DNA of 64,000 nt from Emmonsiellopsis sp. PD_33 (Eukaryota; Ascomycota; Eurotiomycetes; Onygenales; Ajellomycetaceae): assembly GCA_032988165.1 (NCBI GenBank), contig JANTQF010000010.1:204088-268087 (forward strand), written 5' to 3'. A program made the position numbers and the translations under genes. Below are positions 31,022-42,527 of the stretch, one piece after another (positions within the stretch are counted from its first letter, which is position 1; each line of letters opens with the position of its first letter). The notes beneath the pieces are model-generated. The model did no database searches. It was not told the DNA's origin and saw only the letters and a list, made by a program, of their open reading frames with translations.

Positions 31022-32004
31022 CTAAGCGTTCTTGACAACTCCGACCTTCGCAGCCTATAGTTGTGGAGGTATATTGTTAGCTGGGAGATCTTGTGTATCA
31101 GGGGGCAAAGGTCGAATTTTGATGAATAATATTGCAGGATGTAACTTACCCTTAGCACACGGCCGTTAAGCGAGAATCCCTTGCTCTGGGTGTGCATAAC
31201 ATCACCATCCTCCTTGCCAGGGGCCGGAACCATAAACGTAGCCTCGTGCAACTTCGGGTCAAACTTCTGCGCCTTGCCCTCCAGCAGCTCCGAGGGGTCG
31301 AATCTCTCTAGACCGTGCTTCTTCATCGCGTTGAGTAGGACGCGCTCCGTCATTCTGAGGCCGGTGACAAGATCAACCAGGTCCTTATTCTGGGCGGCTT
31401 CGGCAGTGAGCTTCTCGTTGGGGACTGCGCCGAGGGCACGATCGAGGTTGTCGATGGAGTCGAGCAGATCCACAGCGAACTTTTGTATAGCGAAGTTCCG
31501 GGCTGACTCTACTTCTCTGCGAGTGCGTTCCTGGAGGTTGGCGAATTCGGCAACGGATCGGAGGTATTTGTCCTACCAAGGTATGGTATTTAGAATTTGG
31601 GTACAATTGCAGCTGGTTTGGGTGAAAGAGGAGCTGTAGAGATCGATCGCACACAGGCAGGATCAAGCTTCAGGATGTAAGTAAGGGAAACAAGCGCATA
31701 CCTTCAAATCGATGACCTCCTTTTTCTTTGCTTCGAGCTCTTTCTGAACGGCATCTTCCGCCTCCTTTGCTTCTCCATTCTCTTTTCCGTTCTCTCCCGC
31801 AGGTGGAGCGGTTTCTTTCTCGGATTTGGCGCCTTCAGCTTCAGAGGAATATCTCTGGCATAGCCGTGGTGGGAAGGGCTTAATATTTTGAGAAAATGGC
31901 TGGAGATATGAGGGTCTTCTTGCGGGAAGGGCGGTTGACATGGAGCGGATTGAGCACACGGCCTTCGCGGCCTGGCGCTGGCGTAATAGGGCTCTGGAAA
32001 TCAT
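31022..32004 (-). CDS. mge1: Mitochondrial GrpE nucleotide-exchange factor Mge1 (252 aa)
   Basis: Exons 32004-31702, 31572-31150 and 31054-31022, 759 bases in frame. It exchanges nucleotide on mitochondrial Hsp70 for protein import and folding in the matrix. The N-terminus (MISRALLRQRQAAKAVCSIR) is a presequence. A low-complexity Glu/Lys/Ala linker precedes the GrpE coiled coil (LEAKKKEVIDLKDKYLRSVA, then FANLQERTRREVESAR) and the core with KFAVDLLDSIDNLDRAL. The beta domain has LLEGKAQKFDPKLHEATF. The last exon is 33 bases and adds AAKVGVVKNA, giving the usual GrpE ending GRVLRAAKVGV. It is the last of five adjacent genes for mitochondrial proteins. Confidence 0.95.
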
Positions 32005-32761
32005 GATGTATATGCGGGATTGGTTTGAAAAGAGCCAATACTGGTGTGAGGAGGTCGAGGGCGGTGGAGGAATAGAGAGAAGTTATATGGTGCTGAAAAG
32101 GGAAATCCAGATGTTGTGATGGAATTCAATAAAATTCAGAGCACGCCGGGCTAACGTTGTTCCGGGATGAGCTTAATCCGACCTGACATCATCCCAGCCT
32201 GAGACCGAGATGGCTTTCTTCCCCGAATTTATTTCTTATGCGCTTTGCAATTTTTGTGAAGTCTGCGCTTGTCTTTTGGGTTTAATCAGAGCGTCTGTCT
32301 GGAATCTCATCTGCTCGGGCAGTAAATACAATCCAATTTGCTCCTATGTGCATCCCTGTCATTATTTCCTCCGCTTGACCTTCATAAATACATGCGGTCG
32401 TCCATCGGTGCATATCCATACAAAACAGAATCAACTCGAAACAAAAGAGAGTGCCGACCGGCGATTCAGAGAATGGACAAGCATCAAAAGGCCCCAAACC
32501 TGGTGTCTTCTTCGCCAATGGTCATCTCCGCAAGGCTCCCTTGCTCTATCATTTGCGCCAAACCTCCGAGCCACAATAGCGGTGTTCATGTCAAGAAGTG
32601 TCGGGGCATCATACGAAAATCAGGGAGGTTTTGAAAGAAAATAGAAGGTGACATAAAAAAGGTCATTATTCAACGTTAATTAGCGTCAGGAAGATCCAGC
32701 CGCTACAAAGGCTGGGGTCGAGTTGAGATACTAAGTTGCCCTTTCGACGGGATCCGGTCTT
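32005..32761 (-). other. Intergenic, Uds1 gene promoter-distal side to mge1 start
   Basis: Contains the mge1 promoter and, beyond it, the 3' UTR of the Uds1-domain gene, which is transcribed in the same direction. Open frames on both strands overlap and lack family signatures. Confidence 0.4.
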
Positions 32762-34693
32762 TCAAGCGACACTTTCGACCGTTGGTGAAACTGCTGAGTT
32801 AGGATTGACCATCCTCTCCATCTCTTTTTCAATATTAGCGAACAGTTGGTGGAGTTCGGCACCGGCATATATCTTGATCGACTCTACATCTCGGCGATTA
32901 ATGCTTGGTGGACTGTCTATCTTAACTGGGCTTCGAGGCGGTGTCTGGTCTTCCCCAAACACATTGCCGCCTGTGTAGGGGCTCCGTATTATCAGCGCGC
33001 CAGCCATGTGTTCGAGCAGCTTCTGTCGAATCCGAGTTCTTCTGTTCTCCGCCTGCTCTAGCTTATAAACCCACTCATCAATGGACTGATCAAGTTCGGA
33101 GAGGGCTTCTTCTTGCTTTAGGATTCCCTCTCTCGAAAACTTCGAAACTCGAGGCGACTTGAGATATGATATCATGCGGGTGTGCAGGCTGCGGCGTCCG
33201 GATCGAAGGGAGTTATGGGTTTCGCGGAGATACTCGCATCGTTTATCAAGTGCGCGCAGTTCCTTGAAACATCGTTAGCAGCCAGGAAAAAAGGGAACCG
33301 GCGCACATGGAAACTTACTCTGGAGAGCGATCGAACCTCGACATACTTCAGTACCTCAAATCTTTTCGCCTGCTCCGCTGCCTGGGACCTTAACCTATCG
33401 ATTTCATTTTGCGGTAGTAACTGAGAGGCACTGTGTGCCTGGATACCGACTGGCAGGGTAAGGAATGGATCCTCTAAAGCCTCCTTCGTTCCTTGTCGCT
33501 TATGCCAACTTTCGGCTGGGACGTTTTTCTTGGGAGGTCGCCCGCGGTTCATAATCGACTCCTGGGGGCTATCCCACTGGATATTTAACGGCATCGACGA
33601 CTTTCTTTCCAGAGTGTGTGTCGGTGTATATGTTGGTATAACGCCTGCACTTTGATTCCTCGAATGACTAGGCGATGCCCTGGCCTTGGCTGGGAAAGTC
33701 CATGGTGTGGACGGAGCTGTTGTATTTAATGGCGCTGGGTGTTGTTCTTCATTGTTACTCTGCAAGGGGAATATGAAGCTGTCAGTGGAATCATTGTGTG
33801 CAGGAGTGCTGAGTGGCCCAAAAGCCAGCGTGGTGGTAGAAGAGTTGGCGCTGGAGCTGGAATGGTTGGGCATTGGCGCATGGGTTGGTGGAATTCGGAG
33901 AGCGAGTCGAGGGGATTTAGGTGGCACTGCAGGACGTTCCTCTTGTTTTTGTTTCCTTGAGAATGTCCCTTTCACGGCCACGTCGTCCTCCGAGAATTCT
34001 TTTGCATCCGCAGTAAAAGGATATGCTGTTATGGCATCGGGGAGTAGGAGGGAAGAAGCCCTTTTTATGGACTTAGGGCCATCGTCTTCTATGAGAGATG
34101 GAGCAAGCATCCTCCCAAACGATTCGTGTGACGAGCTGGCTGGCTCCCCAACTGGGGTCAGTGCAGGGCTTTCGACTGTACTCCGAGCCCAGGATGCCCC
34201 AGGAGCGCTATTGGACCTTTCATGAACAGGGAATTTCCCCGGTATCGTCGCTATAAGGGGATTAGCAGAGCAACTCTCTTGAACTGTTCGATCATGCTTA
34301 CGCGAATCCATATGCTTCTCTTGCACGGTCGTCATCGGTCCTAGCTCTGGAACGCTAATCTTGCGTCGCCGATGGAGTGTCCCCTCCTTAAACGGGTTCA
34401 ATTTCAAATCACTCCGATCTGGTGTGCGCCTCCCGGATGCTGTCGCTGTTCTTTTGAAGCTGGGCCATAGTTGGTACCTTGGGCGTTCAGTCGGCGTGTG
34501 CCTCCCCGAAACGCCGATGTTCAAACCAACAGCATTTCTGTTGTTCACCTGTTTTCAGAGTCAGTACATTCAGTACTCTGGCGAATTGGTTCAACGGGTA
34601 GCTCACAGTGGGCGACGTGTCTCTGGCGATGATATTATTGAGGCCAACATGGACTGCGAGGTCCTGGACCTTTTGTTCGACGGCTGTCATCAT
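32762..34693 (-). CDS. Uds1 (up-regulated during septation) domain protein (605 aa)
   Basis: Exons 34693-34607, 34548-33319 and 33262-32762, 1818 bases in frame. The first exon encodes MMTAVEQKVQDLAVHVGLNN. Residues about 40-395 are serine/proline-rich and disordered. The conserved region, about 405-565, is helical and matches the Uds1 domain: LPVGIQAHSASQLLPQNEID, then a coiled coil (LRSQAAEQAKRFEVLKYVEV, ELRALDKRCEYLRETH), and LDQSIDEWVYKLEQAENRRT. In fission yeast the family's founding member is induced during septation; the biochemical role is not known. Full-length homologues in some fungi are larger, so an additional unseen exon cannot be excluded. Confidence 0.82.
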
Positions 34694-37600
34694 CACTTGA
34701 CTATGCCCTCAGCTTGCTTGGAAGCAAGTTGAAGATATACTTGGGGATACCGTGCTTCGGGACAAGAAGAGGTTGGCTCTCTATTTTTGGCAGCTTCTTT
34801 GTCGGGACATATATATGCGCCTGCGAACGATCCCAAGAACATGGTTGTTCTTTTAGTAGAGCTAGCTCCTCCTATGGACTTCTCAAACATAATTAACCCC
34901 AGCCCCAGTATCCAGGATTCTCGAGAAAACGGTGCTGGGGTTGTGGATCCTGTCCGCCAAATCAAATCAATTACAACCCGCATAGGTGGAGTAAGCACTG
35001 GTCGAAGTGCGGAATGGGCGCTAGCAAGGGGTTGGGGCCTTGAGGTGAACGCTGTGCAGCCTTTGAAACGACACCCCTGCTTGTTACAATAGTTTAACTA
35101 TATAGCGAGGCTTGCTGGGTGTTGGAGAGGCTAGTTCTCAGCCACGAATGGAAACCCCTACGGACCCACCCATCCCATCCCATTCCATTTTCGCTTTCGA
35201 ATGTCCCAAAATGACGCGAAAGGCAAACCTGAACAGGGCATTTAAAACATCACTTGGGACAAAACCGGCCCGACCGCGACTAAAGCTTGCCAAGGCGGGT
35301 TATGTTGGCCCCTGCAAAGCATCAACTTCACAAGTTTCACCTCGAAATGTCAGACTAGATTCTCGTCGCCGCAGCTGGATGGCTCAAACTACGATTGCGC
35401 AAAAAATCCTCCAACCACCATTCTCCCGAAAAGCCGTTTCTTACTTGGCGAGTTTCCAAACTTTTCTTCCATCTTCCCTCCAGAGGGTAGATGTATTAGC
35501 TGTCCTGGCTGCCTTAGAGGAAATCCATTGCTGTACAACTTGAATGGATTACTTTAACGCGGATCTCTGCCATCTGGTATGAAATTTGGACCCTCAATCA
35601 GCCTAAATGATAAGCCTGAACATCCACCATTCGTGAAAAATGATGATTGTTGCCACATATCCAGAGACCAAAGCCTATGAGTTGCAGTGCAGAGGCTTCC
35701 CTACCTGGACCGTTCTTGACTGCTTTGGGCAACTCGATATTACCCCTCAAAAAATGGGTGGGGCTAATCCATAGAGGACAAAGTAGCGCCTCCTTGGGGG
35801 GGGGGGGCTAACCGACCTGCCATCCACGGTAGTCGCCCGAACACAGAGTTCGTAACTATCACTCCAAGAGCCTCGAAGTATCATCACCGACAAAACCTGG
35901 CTCTCTACAAGCAAGAAAAACTTTACAATAGTAGGCCTCAGACTGTCCTCCGGTGATTATGTTCTTGCCGTGACCGTCAAGCTTCCGACTATGAATAGGA
36001 CTTTTGGGGTAGAATCTGAGGGCCTAATCTATCGGAAATACGAGTCCAAGAGGGGTAGCAGCTTTCCTTCCACCCAAGAAGGATCGCAAGAAGAGAGGAA
36101 AAGGTCATAGATCGTCGAGGAAATTCACTTGACAAAAGTGATCGACTCACCTGCAGCTTTTTGGTGCAAACATCTATTTTGACGATCATTTTGTTCGATG
36201 TCGGCGTGGCTCGAACTGTCGCTGATTCAAACCCACTGCGCCGAGACTTCCTTGACACATGGAGACAGAAACTCGGTGGTCCTCTTCTGCACGGGAATGC
36301 AGTAGCAACCCCCGCTAGCAGGGTTAGAGCGAACTCTGTTCTGAGTGCTAGTGGGGAGAAGTTTGAACTTCCCGAAACTGTCCCGAACAAAGTGATTAAC
36401 TAGCGCTTTGATGCTCAGTTCCACGTTTTTGACAGGGATTTGTCGCTCAAGAAGTCCGTCGGCTTCCTCACAAGAAAAATCCGCTTGCCTCCCCCCCCAA
36501 AAACTGCGAGTTAGGAAAAGAAAGACACCAGGGAGACCGAGACCTACTTCCAAATTTCCACCCTACTCCGAAATTAGACCTGAAGCTCTTAACTACATTT
36601 TCCGCCAAGATTTCGCTTGCATCGAGCTCGCGTGGGAGTGGGTGGGGCGGAGAGACCTTCCTCTTATGATTGGCATCGTCTTTCTCTTCTTTTGCCCGGC
36701 CACGTTGAATGGCTCCCAGTAAAAGTCGGAGGGCGTTAACTGACGATACCAAACTTGAGAACGTTCAACCACAGCTCAGGATATTGGCTCATAATGGGTA
36801 AGATATTTTTTGGTACCTCTTCCTTGTGTCTGCCTTCGGCAGTTATTATAAATGGAAAGTAGAAATATATTTTCTGATTTCAGCACTTGCTCCACAGCAG
36901 CGTCAACTATTGAATTTGGTTCATGCGGGGGAACTGAACAAATGTTGTAAATACATGCTGCAATTGAATGGACTAATGCTAGTGAATAGACCGGAGCTGA
37001 TCTTCCAGCTCCATGCTTTGGACCCAACATAATTTCCTTTGCTCACCATCAAGCTGCGAGATGGCCTGGAATGCATCATACCTACATGACCCTAAGGGCG
37101 CTAACCCCGCACGTTCGCTTTGGAAATGCGAAGTTGAGGAAGAACGAGGGGTGGGAATAGTATTTTAAGCGATGGCTGCTTGAAAAAGGGGTCGTCATAC
37201 TGGGGACGAACTATTTCCTGCTGTCCATTCAAAGTCTGGGAAATTATACAAGTTTACCATTTTGTCACTTGACAGCCACTAGAGCCTACCATGGAGGCTT
37301 CGTCAAGACGGCCCGACTAAACACCCACCACCATAAAATCCTGAGGTTAAAATCAAACGAGATGGATTCTCTCGTGGAGAAGGCCTTACGACAGGTTAAA
37401 TCCGGGCGTTATTTCGGATTTGCTTCCTTTTCTACCAACGATCTCTTTTAGGGCGACGGAATACCCGAACTGCTTACCAGCTTGAAGAGATCATTGATCG
37501 CAAGAAGCTTGCGATTTGTGACTGAGGTGCAGGCGCCTGTCAGACTAGTTAATACCCTCGCCTCCCCATCAGGAAACTCGAATTCACCCAGCAACTGAAT

Positions 37601-40224
37601 TTTCCCACCAAGTTCCTTATTTCCGAGCAAGATTGAACCAGAGGAAAAGAGGCAATCCGACTGGGCTAGGAGAGCCAAACCGGAGAGAGGCTGAATTGAG
37701 GTCTAGCGGCAAACTGCCTTGTATCCTTGGCCGTTCTCTTGACCCTTTTTGGCTCTGTCTCAGGCACACGATGGTTTCAGTCCGCCTATTCCGGAGGTGT
37801 GTCGGAAGGAAGAAGTCCAACATTACGACAAAACCTTCCCCCTCAATGAAGCCAAAACACCAGAAGGCGGGGCAAGAGCAGGGTTGATGGTTCCTCAACA
37901 TTTTTAGGAATGGATTTAACTTAGTACCAAGGGGGCTAACTGGTTAGCTCCGCTCTAACAACAGTCCGTTCCATCCCTACCAACAGGGCCCCGGCCCCTC
38001 GCTTCGCCAATGCCGACGCCGGTATGGCCTTGCAGCGGTTGAAGCCGTTTGGCTCATCTTCGGAAGCCTTCAGAAAATCACAAGACAAATGAGAATCAAG
38101 GAAGAGAGAAATCCTGCTTTTCTCATATTATCCGGATCTGATTTTCTCCATCTGCGACGATTACTCCCTGCCAATAAGATTGTGCCCCGCAAAATCATAT
38201 CTCTGTTCTGTGCTGTCCCTATCAGTCGCCCCCCCATGCAGAGGCTGACAGTGGCAAGGAAACCAATCACGTCGCAGATCGTTATTGTCTTCAACTGGCC
38301 ACCAGAGGACGTATGGGAAGAAGCAAAAGTATAATTGCCGATCTGCACGTACATATGCATCGTACATCGTCAGGAAGTCAGATTTAAAAGCAATTGATAC
38401 CTCTTCTCTAAGCGAGGTTGAACTGCACCCCCCTCTTCGCCCTAACTACTGCTCGACATACCCTTTTAGCTCCATGAGCTAGTCAGGCCGCTCTCGAGCC
38501 GTTTTTGGAAGGTTGGAAAGAATCGACGATGATTGCGATGGCTGGTCTGCCCCTCACCCCCTTTTCATTCTGCCTGTGAATCAGTCTTAACGGATGAATT
38601 GTGATTCCTGCTTAATGGGTGACATATACGGGGGGCGGGGAATTGCCTCCGGACTATCCCTTAATTTTAGGAAAGTGGTGCTGTCCTTCCTTTTTCGAGA
38701 GGATGGCCATCAGTCTTGTTTTATCATCATGGGGGATATCGTCGTCTCTATCGTTATCATTAACTATGGTGATCGAGAATTATCACCAAAGGTTATCGAT
38801 ACTACATGTACGACCGTTATCGCGGCTACCATGATTTGCTTCCGGTGGTTGATCCGCCCACTGCCATGGGGCGCAAGCTAGCAAGACGCCGAACACCGGG
38901 GAAGCCGAGCCCAGACAATGGCAGACATGGATGGCTGGGTCTCGACGCAGCCGAATACTTCCGTCGCTTTGACCTCTTGCCCTCTTGCCCTAGCGGCCTT
39001 TAGTTCAGCAACTATCTCTCTTTCCACCCTTCTCGAAGACTCGAGCGACTTCTCAAACACGCTACGAGCAATTCCAGACACACTACAAGCCTACAAGAGA
39101 TACCGGCCCACATCAATTGGCAAGAGTGAACGCCACTGAATGGCAGCATATATGGAGACCAATTTTAGCAGGGCGCGATGATCGCTCCGCGAGCCTAGAC
39201 CCGTACATCTTGGCTGGATGGAGCGGGATTTTATTTTCCCTTAAGATTATTTCTTCCTTTTTTGGCCCGAGATGCGATAGCGCCAATGAAGCCAAAAATA
39301 TCGCCTGGTGCTCCCCAAGACCCTGGCAGGAAGGTCGGGAAAACGAGGACCAAAAAATAAAGAAGTGACAAGGCAAATCACCATTGCTTCTCTCCCGTTA
39401 CCCACTGCTATGGACGTCCCCTCGATGCACGACTTAAACGGCTGGCGACGGATCCGTATCCGAGTTTTCTCCTTTCATTCCGCCGCCTGCTGTTCTTTGT
39501 TTTCTTTTTCTCTCTTTTTTTTCCCATTCAGTTTCCCCTTTCTCCTGTCCGCAATCCTCTCTTGGGGTGATCCCTTAACCTTTGTTTCCAAATTCCCTTA
39601 CTCCCTTGAACCTCGTCTTCCGTTCGGCAGTGGCTGCCGTACCTGCGGCAGCCATCGACTATCTCCAATCTTCAATCCAACATTCACACTTGTTTGAACT
39701 TGCTACATCCATGAAGAAAGGCCGAAAAACCCCTTGTTAGTGACTACTGATACCACCCGGCGGAGGAAAAGAAAGCAACTGATTCAGCCAACCAAAAAAA
39801 AAGGCATAGTTGCCAAGGGCCCCTAACGGGGAGTTGTTGTCTCCATCCCCGCTGATGTCCTTCTTTACGAACCCCTCCACCACATTTTTGTCGGTCAGGG
39901 TTCGTCCATATTTTCTTTCTCTTTTTCTCACTGGCTTGGCCATCCCTGTTCAACATGCGGCGTGCATCAACATGGTTCCTTACGCAAGATAAAAGTTCAG
40001 GCTGTTCGAAATAGTTTCGTTCTCACCCCTATACAAAACCTGCATATCATGTGAACGCGCTTATGCATATGCCTTCTGACTAGGTAATAGATCGCCGCAA
40101 AGTTCACTTTGTGGGGAGAATAGGATAGCAAGGATGATATGAGGGGCAGAGGGCTGGCCAGGCGCCCTGGAAACACCCATCGATTGGCATCTGCGTTTGA
40201 TACTGTGTGAGGACTCAGGAGAGA

Positions 40225-40248
40225 GGGGGGGGGAGGGGGGGAGGGGGG
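40225..40248 (+). repeat. G-rich tract (G9, G7, G6 separated by single A)
   Basis: Three long guanine runs with single-adenine spacers on the plus strand. Because the first run can be divided, the tract satisfies a four-run G-quadruplex pattern. It lies in the gene-poor region. Confidence 0.75.
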
Positions 40249-41798
40249 CGCAAAACGGAACGATCGATATGAACCATATCTTTTTCCCACAGATGTTATC
40301 CCTCTCTTCATCCCATGCTCCCCTGTTCTCCTCCTACATTCTCTCATCGTTGAGTCTCATGAGGAGATTGATGCAAAAAACGACCAAACCGCTGTTCCAC
40401 AAATCTCATTGTCCATTTGTCTTATTGATATACACCCTCAGATACTGCCAGCATCGATTGATGCACTACAAAGACGTGCAGCTAGCCAACTTCATAACAG
40501 AGGAAAGCATGAAGATCCTCCACACCATCAATGAAAGTCCCTTGCTATCCCATTTTGATTTCCTCCCATTTTATTCTCTCTTCATGAGAAACTTACTTGG
40601 GACTCAATTATGTCCCTTGTTAACTAGCTTGCATGCTGTTTGCACTACCTAGGGAGGGTCTCACTCTCCTACATCATCCAAGACTGAAATAAAAGTATAA
40701 AAGGATGATTATTATTTACTGTTCTAACTGCTGGATGAAGACTGGAGGGGGAGATTGGTATGGTATCTACCTGCCTCGGTATCTACACTCAATATCACGG
40801 TAGATAATGTATGCCATCTGCCGCTGAGAATGAGAAAAAGCCACGGGAATATCCATCCATTCCAAGTGTCTTGTTAGCTTGCATCGCATAGTTATCTCTA
40901 GAGCCCCCCCTGAATCTGAATCATCCATACTCTCTTCTATCTGTTGCAAACGCATTCACCTAACCCCCCCCTGAAATCCTTCTACATAGACAATTCCCCT
41001 CCCGTTTATAATTTTTTCTATGACATAATTGTTCCAGCAACATCGTTAAAAACGCGAACATGAGACAAAAAGGAGAGGATATAACGAGCTGTTCATTAGT
41101 TTTTGTTTTTCTTTGTTGTTCGGCATCATAAAAAATGCCGCGGGATGTGGATTTAATGCAGCTTTCATACTGTAACAAACAGGGACCTTCCCTACCTCTC
41201 TCTGCTCTTCAGCTGCTGGGACTGATGATGTATGTTCATGCTTGGAACTATGTATGGGCGAAGTTATGGGCCGGGCCCATAAGGGGTTGAAGGAAGGAAG
41301 GGATGGATCGGTTGAATAAATAGGTTTATGTAGAGAGGTAAACCATTTTTAGATATATAATATCTATAACGAAGCCCTTTCGAAATTGGCCGAGTATGAT
41401 ATTTTGATCTTTCAAAATACATGTTGTTCCTTCCCCCCCTTCCTTTATTGAAGGAATTATAGGCAGGGTTTGATGTTTGTCGGGAATGCTTATTTTTCAT
41501 TCATTGAAGGGGGATGGAAGATTGGTGTCTTTATGGCTAACGTACACTTATACTTGCTAGGGAGATTAGGTTCTACAATGCAGCCATGTCTGAAAACTCG
41601 CCATCTTAAGAGAAATTTGATGGATTCGCAAGCTTTCCATGAAATCTTGACAATTACAAGCTTCATTGATGGGCATCCGGAGCCATCTGCATAGAAAAAA
41701 CTCGATTGTCCATCCCCAGCAGCTTCTAGCCGGATAATATTTAACCTAAACAATATCGTGATAGCCCAATAACCCCCGGAGAGATTATCTCCCTGACT

Positions 41799-42527
41799 TC
41801 AAAGCTCCTGTTGGGCTGGCCTTCGTGGTATATGCCCACGGGTGGGCGAGATCAGGGAAACAGTGAAGATGAAGGGAACAACATGCTCACTTCTCACTGA
41901 TATAGTGGGTCCTCCTCTGACAGGAATAAGCTTTACACGAACTGCGCTGCCTTTGAACCGAAACATATGTCCCTGCCTGGTAGTACTGGCGGAGAAACCT
42001 GTTACTTCGTTTGCTTGTAAGTTTTCTGGCTTATGATATAGCAACTTCGATAGACCCGATTTCCCATTACGCCCGGCCCCTTGCGGCTGCGAGAAGGGGC
42101 ATGTGTCTTGGAAAGCATCAAAGCTGATATTTCTAGGATGTACCTTTGCCGTCTCCCCGTCCCCGGTCAAGCGAATATACGCCAAATACCGATTTCGGAG
42201 ACAGTGGAGTGGGGATAGCATCCAAGACAGGTGATCCGGGCGGGCGATTTCCCAAACCAGAAATGACCCCGCCTCTGTATTCCTGAGGGGAGGGAAATAA
42301 TACTGGGACTGGATTAGAGGGGAAGGGGGATGAGCGGGCCGGTTCTGTTGTCGGTGATGGAAGTTGAGGCCCAGAGCATGGAGGTATGTCTCGAGATTGC
42401 CTTTGCAGACACTCACATGGATTTGCCCACTATGAATCCAAGGGCTTGCAGGGTATCTAAACGATCGAGTCTGTGCGAGGAGTGGCGTGGAGGTCTGAGA
42501 AGACGCCTTACGGGAGTTCTCGTCCAA
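41799..42527 (-). other. Unexplained 242-codon open frame lacking an early ATG
   Basis: The longest open frame in the gene-poor stretch. The first in-frame ATG is only at about codon 105, so as it stands it is not a normal gene. The translation has mixed composition, without low-complexity runs, and I recognise no domain. It could be an internal exon of an undetected gene, a decayed coding sequence or chance. Confidence 0.25.

Noticed and set aside
35112..35543. 143-codon open frame in the gene-poor stretch
   Set aside because: It begins with TTG; the first ATG leaves a frame with no recognisable domain and no flanking splice evidence.
36221..36260. tRNA-like GATTCAAACCC segment
   Set aside because: It resembles a B box, but no A box or paired arms were found around it.
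40197..40652. 151-codon open frame next to the G-rich tract
   Set aside because: No ATG at the start, a Gly/Arg-rich beginning produced by the G tract, and no family signature.
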